This document shows positions 11,432-22,900 of a DNA stretch of 64,000 nucleotides, piece after piece. The number at the start of each line of letters is the position of its first letter. The stretch's first letter is position 1. A program made the position numbers and the translations under genes. The notes beneath the pieces are model-generated. The model saw only the letters and a list, made by a program, of their open reading frames with translations, did no database searches and was not told the origin of the DNA. The DNA comes from Chlamydomonas reinhardtii (taxonomy: Eukaryota > Chlorophyta > Chlorophyceae > Chlamydomonadales > Chlamydomonadaceae): assembly GCF_000002595.2 (NCBI RefSeq), contig NC_057004.1, forward strand, positions 2,745,657-2,809,656. Reading direction: 5' to 3'.

Positions 11432-14400
11432 GCGGCGCGCCCGCCAGTACGTGGTTCGCTGTCTGCGTCCTGCAGCAGCAGCGGCAGGGGCAGCGGAGAG
11501 CTCGTGCGGCAGAACGGTGGCAGAACGCACCCACTTGACCGCGTGGCAGGGCCCCGGCAGGGGCGTATTGCAGTATGGGTTCAGGCTCCGGGAACGGCGT
11601 GCGCGCTGGGCACTGGGCGGCGTGCCAGGATGGCCGCCTTGGTCTGTGGGTGCGAGGGAGCTTGACGCTGCCGTTGTCTGCAGGGGTGTCTGCAGTCAGC
11701 AGGGAGGGCAGGTGTGTCGCAGGGCGCGACGTCAAGGTCACTTGCAGCTCGCTGTCGTACTACATAAGACATTTCTCATGACAGTTTTGGCGCGCCGTCA
11801 GGTGCAACCATGTGTTTGCTCGACACATCGTGCTTGCTGCTAGGTAACTGATGTTTTAGGCTGGAGCACCGGCAGCCATGTGGCACGAGTGCACCCGCAG
11901 TTGACTTAACTGACGGCGCTTATGCGGTGAATGAGCATTATCTTCCGTTTCCTACTGTTCTCTTCTCTTCCTCTGGGCAGGTGAAACTGACCTGGTTTGC
12001 CTGCCGTCTCTCTTTGTATTTGCAACATAATGAACGAAGTCGCGCTGAAACCTCGCGCACTTAGTAAAGTCGATACTGAAAGTATGACATGAGTGGTTTT
12101 GCGGTATCATCAATGCCGGCGATCCGGGCACCATTGCGGCGTTGCAGTGGGTGCTATATGGAAGCCGAGAACCGTGCTTTTTCGCACGCAAGTGCATGGC
12201 ATTGTTTAGAATCGTTTGGGTAAATAGGCAGGTGCGATGAGGGGTGCGCAGCTCCATGCTTCCGCGGATGCTGCACAAGCGAGGGTGAAATGGCCCCTGC
12301 TGACAAGGCAGCCATCCATGTGCGTGCACGGAAGCCAAAATGCTAGAGCGGTTTGTGGTTGAAAGTCTTTTACTTGGATGTCCGGGTTGGTGGCCTTGCT
12401 AACGGTCTTAGATGTATTGCTGCATTGTCCAGGGGTTTGCTTGGCGACGGCCCATGACCGATCCATGAGCCTTCGCCGGTGTGGAGGGCGGGGCTCTTCA
12501 CTTGCAGTGTAACCTTACTAGGGGCACTGGCATCGCAAGCATGAAAAGATCAAGGGCGTTTGCAGGCGTGTGAGGGAAGGCTGCATGTCCGTGCTGCGTG
12601 GTCGTTTTTGCGGAATGCGAACGAGCATGAGCTAGTAGCGCGCTAGATGTTCTTTGACGTAACCCGCATGAAGTGATGAAGGATGATAGCATGAAACGCA
12701 CGCGGTGCATGCCGTCAGGTTCGGCCCTATGGCGGTCCAGGCAAAGGGACAGCAATACTACATGCACGCACGCAGAATGGCCATATTACTGCGGACGTGT
12801 ACCATGTGTAGTAAATGCAGTATGGCCTGGCTTCATGGCAGAGAAAGTATGTTGTATCCAAGAAGGGTGACTGCCGGTGCTTAGGGCGTGGTCCTTGCCA
12901 CATGCGCGGCTGTTGCAAAGGCTGCTCCTTTGGTTGTGAAGGCGAGTCGGACGCCTGTCGACGTGCAGGACGTGTTTCCAGGCTGCACCGCCGGACGTGC
13001 GGACGTGTGGTGCACCTGCCTTGTCACCGCGGAGCCACGGTGCAGGACGTGGGCCCAGGTTGCCAGTGTTCCGTGCGAGGAGGCGGAGGAGCAATTGCGA
13101 CGCTAATCGCTATGAGGCGCAAAGCAGTGTGGGCTTCGGCACTTTGAATCTGTGAGTGATGATTTCTCAACGTGACTTTCAAGCCACTCATCTCGCATGA
13201 AGCCATATCTGACTGCGTAAGGTGGAAGGCATGACAGCCCTGCTTACTACCCTGCCTCAGCCTGTCAGCCCTTACTCTTATCGAAGATGCTTTTAGGATT
13301 ACCCGGCCACAGCCCGTACTACCATGCCTCAGCCCATACTACCCATATGTCCTCTCCCACGAATCTGCAACGCCTGTCCCTAACGTCCACTGTGTACCCC
13401 TGAACGCGCACAGCCCCCCCATTGACGTTCCAGCTCTGACCGTGGCTCAGACAGGGCAGCCACCTTTGGGGCTCGGGCACCCTTGCTCATCAAGGCCGAG
13501 CGCAATCCAGTGAATCCTCCCCTAGCATTGTTAGTTAGGTATGTGGGGGAGGGGGGTTGTCAGCCACTCATCTACACATGCTGTTCCAAAGTGTGCCTCC
13601 TGGCGTGTTTTTGGGGCCTGGCGTGCGCCCCAGCCCGCTTTCAAGGCTGCGACCAAGTGTAACTGACTATGTGCACCCTGACGCCCAACTCAGCTGCGCG
13701 CCATTAAATTTAGAGTGCGTTTGCTGTGAGAAAACGCTGGTCAAAGGAGATGCACTTTGTGGGGTGGGTGAACGAAACGCGTTGACTCTTATGTTGAAGA
13801 GTAGCCAGGGCGCCCAGCACCTTTACTTTTTTGTAAGCGCCAAGATCGGCCGAAGGGATGCGAAGCGCGGGACGGGTTTCCCCCCCATTGTGCAATCTCC
13901 CCAAGGCGCATATGCGTGATGCAGATTATTCATTAGACAGATCGAGGTGATCTGTATTATCTACGCGTTGACGGTTCCCCTGAAGCGCAGCGAGCGAGCC
14001 AAATGCACCACCAGCAAGCTTGCCCGCGGACGCGACTTACTGTGCATCGCGGATATCATTGGATGTATTGAATGAGTTTCTATTTGTAGGACATAATATG
14101 TGCGCACAGTGCTCCCTGCTGACTGATTGACTTACAAGTTGAGACATCCTTAATCGCTCAATCTTTGCGGTTTGGCATTCGTTATAGTATATTTGGAAGC
14201 TCTCTATGTTGCTGGTGTGCTGGCCGCGGCCTATTCGCCCCGAACGTGCCTGACTGACGCGTGCGCCTGACCGCTTCTCCGCCCGTCCGTTCGCGCGCGA
14301 GCGCCCTCCTGTATGGGGGGGGCGAGCGCCCCCCGAAACCCCCCTGGCCCCTCCCTTTGGCGTAGGAACACCGCCCGTGCTTGTGTGCTGGTGCATGCGC

Positions 14401-16385
14401 TACCGTGCGATGCTTGCATCCCGTGCGGGGGGAGGGAGTGCCCCTCCTCCCAACGCCCCCCCTCCCCATCGGCACAAACTTCTGCGAAGATGAGTGGCCA
14501 GGGGCTGAGTTTGGGGTTCGGGCCCAGGGATAGCCAGGACCGATTTTGTGCGCAGGGAGCCATATCCTCCTCTCGGAGTCTGAGGTCGCCTGCCTGCAGG
14601 TTTACTACAGATCTGCTTCATGGGTATGGGGTTGCGGTGTATGGTGCTTATACCCTGGCTGGGCGCCCGGAGCGTGTGGAATGTGCGTCAGCACACTACC
14701 AGCCTGCCAGCAAGCCAGCGATGCCTCGGTACAGAAACTCCGGCGTTCCATCAGCCACGCGCTCATGCCTTGACGTTGCAAAATGGTTGCTGAATGTTTG
14801 GGTCTGGGACTGTCCCCTCTGTAACATCCGCATCCTTATCTCGCAGTCGGTACCGTAACTCCGGCGTTCGACCAGCCGCGCACTCCTGCCCTGCCGTTAC
14901 AATTTGTTTGCCATCTGCTGGGGTCTGGGAATCAGCTGCACCCTACGAGACTTCACCAACCTGCCTTAACACTGTCCCATCGCACAACCTTACCTCGCTC
15001 CCCTATACACCGCTGTCGTACACGAGTGGGCGTCACGCCCTGGACTACTTCTAGTTCCTCCAGCCTATTCGTGTCATTCGCTACTGAGATGGATGCTCAG
15101 ATCTTGGATTGTGCCACAGTTCCCGACCTGCTGCAGTTCTTGTGAGCGAGAGCCGTTCGTCGGTGTCTGTAGTGCGGATGTGACCTGGCCGACGGTCGAC
15201 GCGTACACCTTGGACAGCGGCTTATTTTCGGTGACAGAAACTCCTGATTTCCTGTAATGGTCCATTCATGAGTCAGAAAGTGACGATGGCGTGGGATGAG
15301 GTGAGAAGACTGTGACACCGCGATTTTTCATCCGGGCGGCTTGGTATGTATCCTGGATGCCGTCATTATGCACGCAAACATGTTATCATAGTCTCTTGAG
15401 CACATCCAGAATTTAAGTACCCTTCTCGACGCGCATGAGTCGGACCTGTATCACTCGCTCGACTGAAACCATCAATACCTTCATTTCGTGGCAGCTCTGA
15501 CCCCAAACCGGTAGGCTACCACTTGCAGACTCATTCATTTATACCCCTAGCAACAGTGGGCAGGCTCAGTTGAGAGCTTTCTCTTGGGCAGTGCGCTTCA
15601 CGAGCTCGGGCGCCCCAGCCCTCGCTTGCGATTGATATCTATTAAGTCCATTGGAACAACACTGGTTATAGACATCTACCATTCTGCGGCAACGACGCTG
15701 CACCAGCGAGTGGCCTTCTTCTCAGCGGCGAGCAACAGCGCTTTAAAACCAGGGAACACGGCCATTTGCAGCGCTGATACACTCATACAAGACCAACATC
15801 ACCTGTGCGGGAGGTCGCTCGAGCCGGGGCAGCGGTGCGCCGTTGGTCGACATGACGCGTTCAGAGCAGCAGCTGTTGTCGGGCTATGAGCATCAATATC
15901 TGGACTCAAGATGCTCCGATACAATTACGCAGGCACAGGTATTGCCCAGTCCGCGTGCTTTGTGACGTAAGATGTCACGCCAGGTTCATATCTTGTCAGG
16001 GCCGGCTTAACCTTACTTACACCTGCCGCCAACATTGCGCTTGACAGATGATACTTCTCCTGCCTGGCGCGTGGGCCTTGGGGGAAGGCCTGGTAAGCTA
16101 GTACTTCTTCGCACTGGGATGGCTGGTGTTCCGAGGGATGCCAGCCGCAGCCGCAGAGGAGCCGGCGGGTGGCAGCCCGGGTGCAACAGCCCGGTTTTGC
16201 ACTTGTAATGTATCCTTAAAGCTTTAATACGTGCCAGACTGTACGCTCGTATCAGTGTGACACCTCCAGCTGGTGCAGTTCCGGGCGGTCGATACCGTAG
16301 GCCAAATTCCCACCGCACCGTACGAGTCGCCCACAGCCTCAGAAAACCTCACCTCACATGCCTCTTGACCTTGACCGCCGTGCAG
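11432..16385. other. Gene-poor region with dispersed repeat
   Basis: No gene is supported here. It contains a TGTAA at 12508-12512 that could end the 10366 transcript, short direct repeats at about 13235-13345 built on TACTACC(C/A)TGCCTCAGCC, a G/C palindrome at about 14314-14333, and a two-unit repeat at about 14700-15040 with relatives near 39.2 and 41.2 kb. The part just before 16386 probably holds unseen 5' exons of the next gene. Confidence 0.5.
14700..15040 (+). repeat. Dispersed repeat R1, two tandem units
   Basis: Two diverged units both contain ACTCCGGCGTTC, then a CAGCC-CGC-CTC-TGCC block, then GTTGCAAA/GTTACAAT, then GGTCTGGGA. The second continues into AATCAGCTGCACCCTACGAG. The reverse complement of 41125-41240 and part of 39157-39240 align to it. 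This is a mobile-element-derived repeat of unknown class; no coding capacity was seen. Confidence 0.55.
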
Positions 16386-17567
16386 GAGATTGAGATGCCC
16401 TGTCCCGTGGCCCCTGCCCCCGCCTGGCCTAGCAACAGCTCGCCTCTCCCGCAACCCCAGCACTGCGCCTGCTGCCACGAGCAGCCGCACCCATTCAGCA
16501 GCCACCACTTCCAGGACAGCCACGCCCACAGCAACCACCAGCACCAGATGCAGAGCCTGCCGCCGTGCCCCGTCGGCGACCGCCGGCGCCGCAGCTGCCA
16601 CACCGGCGCCGACCTTTGCCACGACGGCTGCGACGCCGCCGCCGCCGCCGCTCGCAAGTACGGCCATCACCATCACCACCACCACAGTTCGGCGTCACTG
16701 CCGCCGCTCCCGCCGTCCGGCAACACGCGGCGCCACTCGTACCACGGCCTGGACGCGCCGCCGTCCGGGATGCTGCTGGGCTGCTCCCCCTTCCTCGCCA
16801 CGACCGCCAGCGGCGGCCGTGCCGGCGCCGGAGGCGCCGGCCGGCCTCACGCCGCCTGCGGCGGCGGCGGCGGCGCCGCCTCCGCGCCTGTTGAGCCTCT
16901 GAGCTCCGGTCTTATGCGCCTGGCATCCTCCTTCACCAACAGCGTCACGGGTTACCTGACCGACTTGGTGGCGTGGACCACCGCCGAGCACCCCGTGCCC
17001 ATGAGCCCACTGGCGGCGCCCAGGTGGCACGAGCCCGCCGCCGCCGCCGCCGCTGCAGCGGCGGCTGCCGGGATGCGTGAGGGCGAGGCGGGGGCGCTCG
17101 GGGCCGAGCGTCAGCAGCACCACCACCAGCACCCGCACCGCCACGGCCACACTCGCGGCTACGCCCCCGGAGGCGCTGCGGCTTTCCAGCCGCGTGTGCG
17201 CTGCTGCACTGGCACCGGCAGCCCCTTGCTTTTGCCCATCCCGTCGGCGGCGGCGGAGGCGGCGGCGGAGGAGGCAGAGGCGGCGGAGGCCATGCGGGTC
17301 GACTTCGCAGCAGGCGGCGGCGGCGCGAGCAGCAGGGGCTTTGAGCGGCACGAGGCGGCGTGTTGCTGGGCGGCGGGTGACGACGTGTGTGACCAGTCGG
17401 GTGGCGCTGCTGCCGGCGCCGCCGCCGGGTCCTGCAGCCCGCGCGGCAGCGGCTCTGTGCCGCGCAGCAGGCCTGGCGCGGCGTCGGCCGGCGGCCGGTC
17501 GGCCGGCGTGGTGGCTGGCACGGTCCTGGCGGCCGGGGGCGAGCTTTGCAGCAAGAAGGACGCTTGA
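16386..17567 (+). CDS. Hypothetical His/Ala/Gly-rich protein (3'-terminal exon)
   Basis: An uninterrupted frame of 394 codons including the stop, entered through an acceptor CCGTGCAG at 16385 or from an internal ATG at 16395. Upstream exons were not resolved. The protein begins EIEMPCPVAPAP, then a His/Cys-rich part (CACCHEQPHPFSSHHF and a run of eight His). A conserved-looking block follows (GLMRLASSFTNSVTGYLTDL), then long Ala/Gly tracts and a short ordered tail. No known family. The block NSVTGYLTDL resembles ESLTGALDLS in the gene at 10366, so the two may be distant paralogues about 6 kb apart in the same orientation; this is inference from a short match. The codon choice (strong C/G third positions) is that of a coding exon. 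Confidence 0.46.
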   Translation, partial: EIEMPCPVAPAPAWPSNSSPLPQPQHCACCHEQPHPFSSHHFQDSHAHSNHQHQMQSLPPCPVGDRRRRSCHTGADLCHDGCDAAAAAARKYGHHHHHHHSSASLPPLPPSGNTRRHSYHGLDAPPSGMLLGCSPFLATTASGGRAGAGGAGRPHAACGGGGGAASAPVEPLSSGLMRLASSFTNSVTGYLTDLVAWTTAEHPVPMSPLAAPRWHEPAAAAAAAAAAAGMREGEAGALGAERQQHHHQHPHRHGHTRGYAPGGAAAFQPRVRCCTGTGSPLLLPIPSAAAEAAAEEAEAAEAMRVDFAAGGGGASSRGFERHEAACCWAAGDDVCDQSGGAAAGAAAGSCSPRGSGSVPRSRPGAASAGGRSAGVVAGTVLAAGGELCSKKDA

Positions 17568-17679
17568 GCAATCTGGCTGACGCGGATTCGTGGACCTTAA
17601 AGGAAGCGATGCTCCCGATGCGGAGGGCGGGACATCATACAACCAACAACGAACGAGATTACACATAACCTTAACCCCC

Positions 17680-17788
17680 TAATCAGCGGCCCGAATTGCA
17701 GAGCAGTACGTTTTGAGCTGGCGCTGCGACGATGTGTGACATGGCTCAAACTCCGACTGTATGAACATGGCATTCGGGCCGCTGATTA
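17680..17788. repeat. MITE-like foldback element
   Basis: A perfect 17-bp inverted repeat (TAATCAGCGGCCCGAAT at 17680-17696 and its complement at 17772-17788) brackets about 75 bp in which a further short pair (TTTGAGC / GCTCAAA) extends the foldback. The total of 109 bp fits a MITE or a long hairpin RNA. A second hairpin pair lies just beyond (17826-17850 and 17866-17882). Confidence 0.55.
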
Positions 17789-18891
17789 CTGCAGACGTTA
17801 GATTGTTACTTCGGGTCCTGCCACGTACGCCGCCGTTACTAGACGGCGTAGTGGTCTGATTACTGCCGGCGGCTTCCGCCGGGCTTGTGCTGAGGGCTCT
17901 CTCAATGCGAGGTGGTTATATGCGTGCAAGAGCTTGTGAACCGATTGAGGTGCCGGTATGCAGGCACTTGGTGGGAGCGATTTGGTGAGCGTGTGCGGCC
18001 GTCGCTTGCAAGTGAACGGTGGTCATGGCGATATGCATGACGCCTGAAGGGCCAACGTGCGAGGACCAATAAAAACACTAGTAGCTGTGTAGCTATGCAG
18101 ATCCACGCAGCGGTTGTGCAACCAGGTATGTGTGCAGGCCGCTGGCAGAAGCTTGCTTTGCTGCGAGCTGCTGGCGACAGCAGCTGAACAAGTGGCCACA
18201 GTGCCGCAAGCAGACGCTTGATGCGCGCTTGCAGGAAACTGAATCCCGCCTAATCCCGCCAGTCGTCGACAGATGGGTTGGAGTGGGTTTGAATCTTGGA
18301 TAGTTGCGTAGGTACGGCAGTCAAAGTACAACTCTGGAGACAGCAAGGGTATTGTGCATACTCTTGATGGTTGTGTTAATTGTGCTGAGGGCGAAGGCGC
18401 GCAGCGCCAGTTTTTGTGTGTGTGCGCTGTACTTTGCAAAGGGTTGCCCAAGGATAGCACGCTCATGAGACGGGCATACCAAGCGCTGCTGAATGTGGGA
18501 AGTCGGGTAGCCACGGCGTGTCTACGATGCACGACTGGCGCTGGCTAGGTGCTAGGCTTGGCGTGAGACAGTGATCAAACTACACACACTGATTTGTCAT
18601 TCCTTATATTGTTAACGCCCACGCGCGCATGCTATGTGCTGTGTCGGCCTAGCGAGTGGGTGCACATGGGGTATGGTGGTGGCGAAGCGAGACGCGTACG
18701 GCGGGTGGTGATTCCATGAATATGGGATCCGCACCTGACTGTATGCGTCAGCCACAGTTTGGGCTGGCGGCGCGGTTAGTTGACCATTCTTTGGGGGTGG
18801 GAGCCCGGAGCCCCACGTGCGTACGAGAGGCGCATGTGTGGCACGGGCAGTTTTGTGTTTCCAATAGTTGCATGTGGTCCGAGCTTCCACT

Positions 18892-18896
18892 TTACA
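18892..18896 (-). terminator. TGTAA polyadenylation signal candidate (SMYD-like gene)
   Basis: TTACA on the plus strand, TGTAA on the minus, about 1.1 kb after the stop at 20000. It is the nearest match I find. Confidence 0.3.
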
Positions 18897-19999
18897 GGGC
18901 TGCGGGACGAACAAAGACCACCGATGTTGTGGGATAAAGCGGCGATAATGCAAACGCTTTCATTTAAATCAATTCTGGGGTGCTTTAGAGCGAAAGTCTC
19001 TGCTGCCTGTAGCAACATAACCATGTCCAGTCTTACTCGTATCTTTTTGCCCTTGCGGGGATCGGCTCATCTTTTAGGTGGTGGAGTGCCGTGTTGGTGG
19101 TGGCACGGGCACACATTCTTGGCGGCTTGAGGGCGGATGTTTAATGGGCCTGCGGAGGGGAATCTCTTCTGTCCTCTCAATCTTCCTTTATAACCTTCCT
19201 AGCACGAGATGTACGGTTGCGGGCATGGAGCTGGCGCCACGGTGGCGGCGGTGCAAACGGCGGCGGCAGTGCTGCTTGTGGTGTCGGTATGGCGCTGTTT
19301 AGCTGTTACCGAGGGACGACACACGAAAGGCGCCGTCTGCCAAACCGGAATAGGGCGGGACAGGCGAGAGTGCGAGTTGGCTGGGACGCCTGGGAATAAG
19401 GTGGTTGCGTGAGGGCGGGCTGCCGGCGGGGTGCGTCGGGCCGGCCTGCCGCCGTGCCGCGCCGCGGTTGAGTTATGACTTGCATGAGTCGGTGGCGGGG
19501 TGCGATTGCATGGGGCCTCGAAACCAGATCTGCAATTCTGCATATCCGTTGCGATGATGTAACACACACACGCACATGCACGACTTGATCGGCCATTCGG
19601 CCGTCCACCCGTATGCATGGGCAGCAGAGGCGCCTAGCCCGCCCCCAGCCAACTTCCGTACAATGGCTCAGCCCGCCCAGCCGCAACCGCAGCGTGTGCC
19701 GCAGCATCAACAGCGTGTCACCGTGTCTGTGTGTCCTTCACACCGTGCCCCCGCCGCCGCTCTACCATCCTACTTCCCGCACCCTCCTCCAGTCCCGAAC
19801 CCCATACCGAACAGCGGCACACGTGATCCTACACCTCCCCACCCCAGCAACCCTCCTCCTTACGGCCCGTGTCTTGCTTCTCCATCCAGCCCACCACCCA
19901 TGATGCTCGTTTGCTTTGTATCACCCAGCAGGCTGAAGCTGCCAAGTGAGCTAGGGCAGCGCTGCACGCCTTGCCCTGGCCAGTCCTCCTCAGTCCTCC

Positions 20000-22900
20000 T
20001 CAGTCCTCCTCCTCCTGCTCATCCTGCTGCCCGCCCGCTGCCCCCGCCATGACCCGCCGCTGCCGCTGCTGCTGCTGCCGCATCGCCATCTCGGCCTCCG
20101 CCTCCCGCGCCACCCGCAGCACCTGCGCCGTCACACTCTCACCCACCGCCGCCGCCTCGCCGCCATCCCCGCCGCTGCCGCCGCCGCCACTTGCCGCTCC
20201 GACCGGATGCGTGAGGCGCAGCCCAGCCATGGCCGCCGCCGCCGCCGCCAGCGCCCGCCGCGGCCGGCCCAACAGCGACTCCAGCTTTGCCACTGTGGCG
20301 AAATGCAGCGACAGCCCCGGCCAGGCGGTGCTGCTACTGCTACTGCCACTGCCACTGCTACTGCCACTGTAACCGCTACAGCCTGGCGCCGCCATCACGG
20401 CTCCGTACACGAGTTGGTAGTGCGGCACCAGGTCCCGAGCCGTGCCGAGAGCCAACTGCCACATCCGCTGCACCCCGGCCCCCTCGTCCTCCTCCCCCGC
20501 GGCGCCGCCGCCGCCGCCGCCACTGCCGTCTACATCCATGCAGTCGCCGGCGCTGCGGCCGCCGCCGCCGCCACCGCCGCTACTGGCACAGTCAATGGCA
20601 GCTTTGAGCAGCTGCGCCCGCAGTCGGGCTGTGAGCAGGTGGTGTGGACCAAGCACCAGACCGCCGCCGCCGCCGCCGGGGCCAACAGCACTGTCCGTCG
20701 CCGCCGCCCCAGGCCCCGACGCCGCCTCTGTTGCCGTTATTGCTGGCTTGGGCGGCTGGCGTGAATGATTCTCCGGCGAGTCGGGCTGCGCTAGTGTGTC
20801 GAGGGCACCCACCAGCAACTCCACAGCCTGCGTGCGGTTGGTGCAGAGAGCATGAGAAGAGGAGGGGGGCAGTAAGATTAGATGTGTTAGAGTATATGAG
20901 GAAATCGGAAACGCAAAACGTGCATGAACGTGTGTGCGATGCGGTTCGTGTATACGGTATGCATGCGTGCAACCGTAGGCTCCTCATGTCAGCCACGTGG
21001 GTTGCGGAGGTGCGCCACGCGGCGCCGCCGTCGTGCCGGCACACGCCACAGCAGAGCCATCCCAACCCCCACCCAGAATATTCAGCACACCCAGACACGC
21101 CGTGTCCAACTTGGCCACACACCCGCCCCGCACCGCCCCCGCACGACGCATGTCTCACGTTGCCAAAGCGCTTCTCGCCAGCAAACTCCGCCGCACACGC
21201 CGACATCTGCAGCGCCGCCACGCACCGCCGCAGCAGCCCCGCAACCGCGGCATGACTGGGCACAGGGCCGGACCCGGCGGCAGCAGTAGCAGCACCCGCC
21301 GCCGAGGCCGCGGCTGTAGCAGCAGCTGTAGCTGTAGCTGTAGCTGCATTCCCGGCGCCAGCTGCTGCCGCCGCTGCCAGGAGTTGCGACACCCAGGGTC
21401 CCCAGGCGAGTACCTCAATGCGCGGCGGCTGCTCGCGCCTGCCGCCTCCGCCGCCTCCGCTACCGCCGCCGCCGCCTGCGCCTCCCCCGGGCTTCGCTGG
21501 CATCTGCAGCGGCGGCGGCCGGCGCCCCGGCGCGCTTGCATGCCCGCGCCCCGCCGCAGCCCCCGGCCCCAATCCTGCCCCCGCGCCTGCGCCCTCCTCT
21601 TCCTCCTCACCTACAGACCCTAGCCCCTGCTGTTGCCCCCGCCCTGCCCCGCCCTCCCCACCCTCCCCCTCCTCCTCTCCTTCCTCCTCTTCCTCCTCCT
21701 CTTCCTCTTCCGGCTCATTCGGTCGCTTTGGAACCAGCCTCGCGAGCAGCCCGCCCGCCACCGCCACCGGCACCGCCGCCTCCGCCTCCGCCTCCGCCGC
21801 CGCCGCGGGCGCCCACACGACCCGTGTGAGTTCCGTGTCCACGCCCTCATCCTCCGGCCACGGCGGCCGACCGCTCCAGTGAGCCGCCGGCCCCGTGCCC
21901 TCGCCGGCGCCGTTGCTGCTAGTGCTGTTGGTGGTGGTTGTGGTGATGCTGTTGGTGCTGCTAGTGATGGTATTGGTGGTTGTGGTGCTGTTGGTGTCAA
22001 TGCTGGTGGTTGTGTTGGTTGTGGTGGTGGATGTGTTGGGGCCGTACACGAGCAGTCGGGCGCCCGGCATCAGGTCCAGCGTGAGGGCCGGCGGCGGCCG
22101 CAGGCACTCAGCCGCCGCAGCCGCACAGAACGGCGTTGCCGCCATACCCGCCGGCCGACCGGGCGCGGCAGCGGCAGCCCCCTCTCCCTCCACCTCCATT
22201 GCTGTCGCCCCAGCCCCAGCAGCATCCTCAGCGGTTTCCGCGCCAGCGGCAGTAGCAGTAGCGCCAGCGGCTGTAGCACCAGCACCATCAGCACCACCGG
22301 CACCGGCACCAGCACCAGCACCAGCACCGCCGCTGGTTGCGGGTGCCGCCACGTCGAAGCAGTAGCTGTCCCACAGCGCCTCCCGCCGCTCCTGCGCGGT
22401 GGCGGCCGGCTCCAGGTAGCACAGCGTCACCTCCTGGCCGGGCGCCAGCGGGCGCAGCGCGCGCAGCTGCAGCGTGCGGCCGCGGAACACCTGGGGGGGA
22501 GGAGGGAAGGGAGGGAGGGGCGGAGGAGGGGGGCAGGAAGGGGCCAGGGGAGAGGCACGCAGCGGCAGTTTGGTGGGACGCGGGCATTGGGGAAGTGCGA
22601 GGGTGGTGCGAGGGTGGTGGGACGTGGGATGTCAGGCGACTCGTTGGGGTGCGCGAGCGTGCTGGCGGTGCGTAGGCGAGTGTGGGGTGCGTAGGCGAGT
22701 GTGTATATGTGTGTGTGCGTTCATGTGTTAAAGAGCACAAGGAAAACGTTCATGTGCGTTCATGTGTGTGCGTATGGGTATGTGTGCATGTCTATGCGTG
22801 CTGACAGGTACCGGCGAGAGTGGCTCAGTTCGGTGCGTTGTGTGCTTCAGCGAGCCCCCCTCGCGACACGCTTTTGCGAGAAGGTCAGAGCCCTTGCGCA

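Larger units (their letters stand above)
17568..19999. other. Intergenic region between convergent genes
   Basis: Between the hypothetical gene ending at 17567 (plus) and the SMYD-like gene ending at 20000 (minus). It includes the foldback at 17680-17788. The first minus-strand TGTAA for the SMYD-like gene is at 18892-18896, implying a 3' UTR of about 1.1 kb if used. No further gene is seen. Confidence 0.5.

Noticed and set aside
12888-13106. Short plus-strand frame ending in an acidic helix-like tail
   Set aside because: No ATG at its start, no exon support on either side, no family match.
20592-21158. Read-through of SMYD exon 6 into intron 6
   Set aside because: A GTGAGA donor at 21158 and an acceptor at 20828 keep phase; intron translation is Cys/His-rich and unordered.
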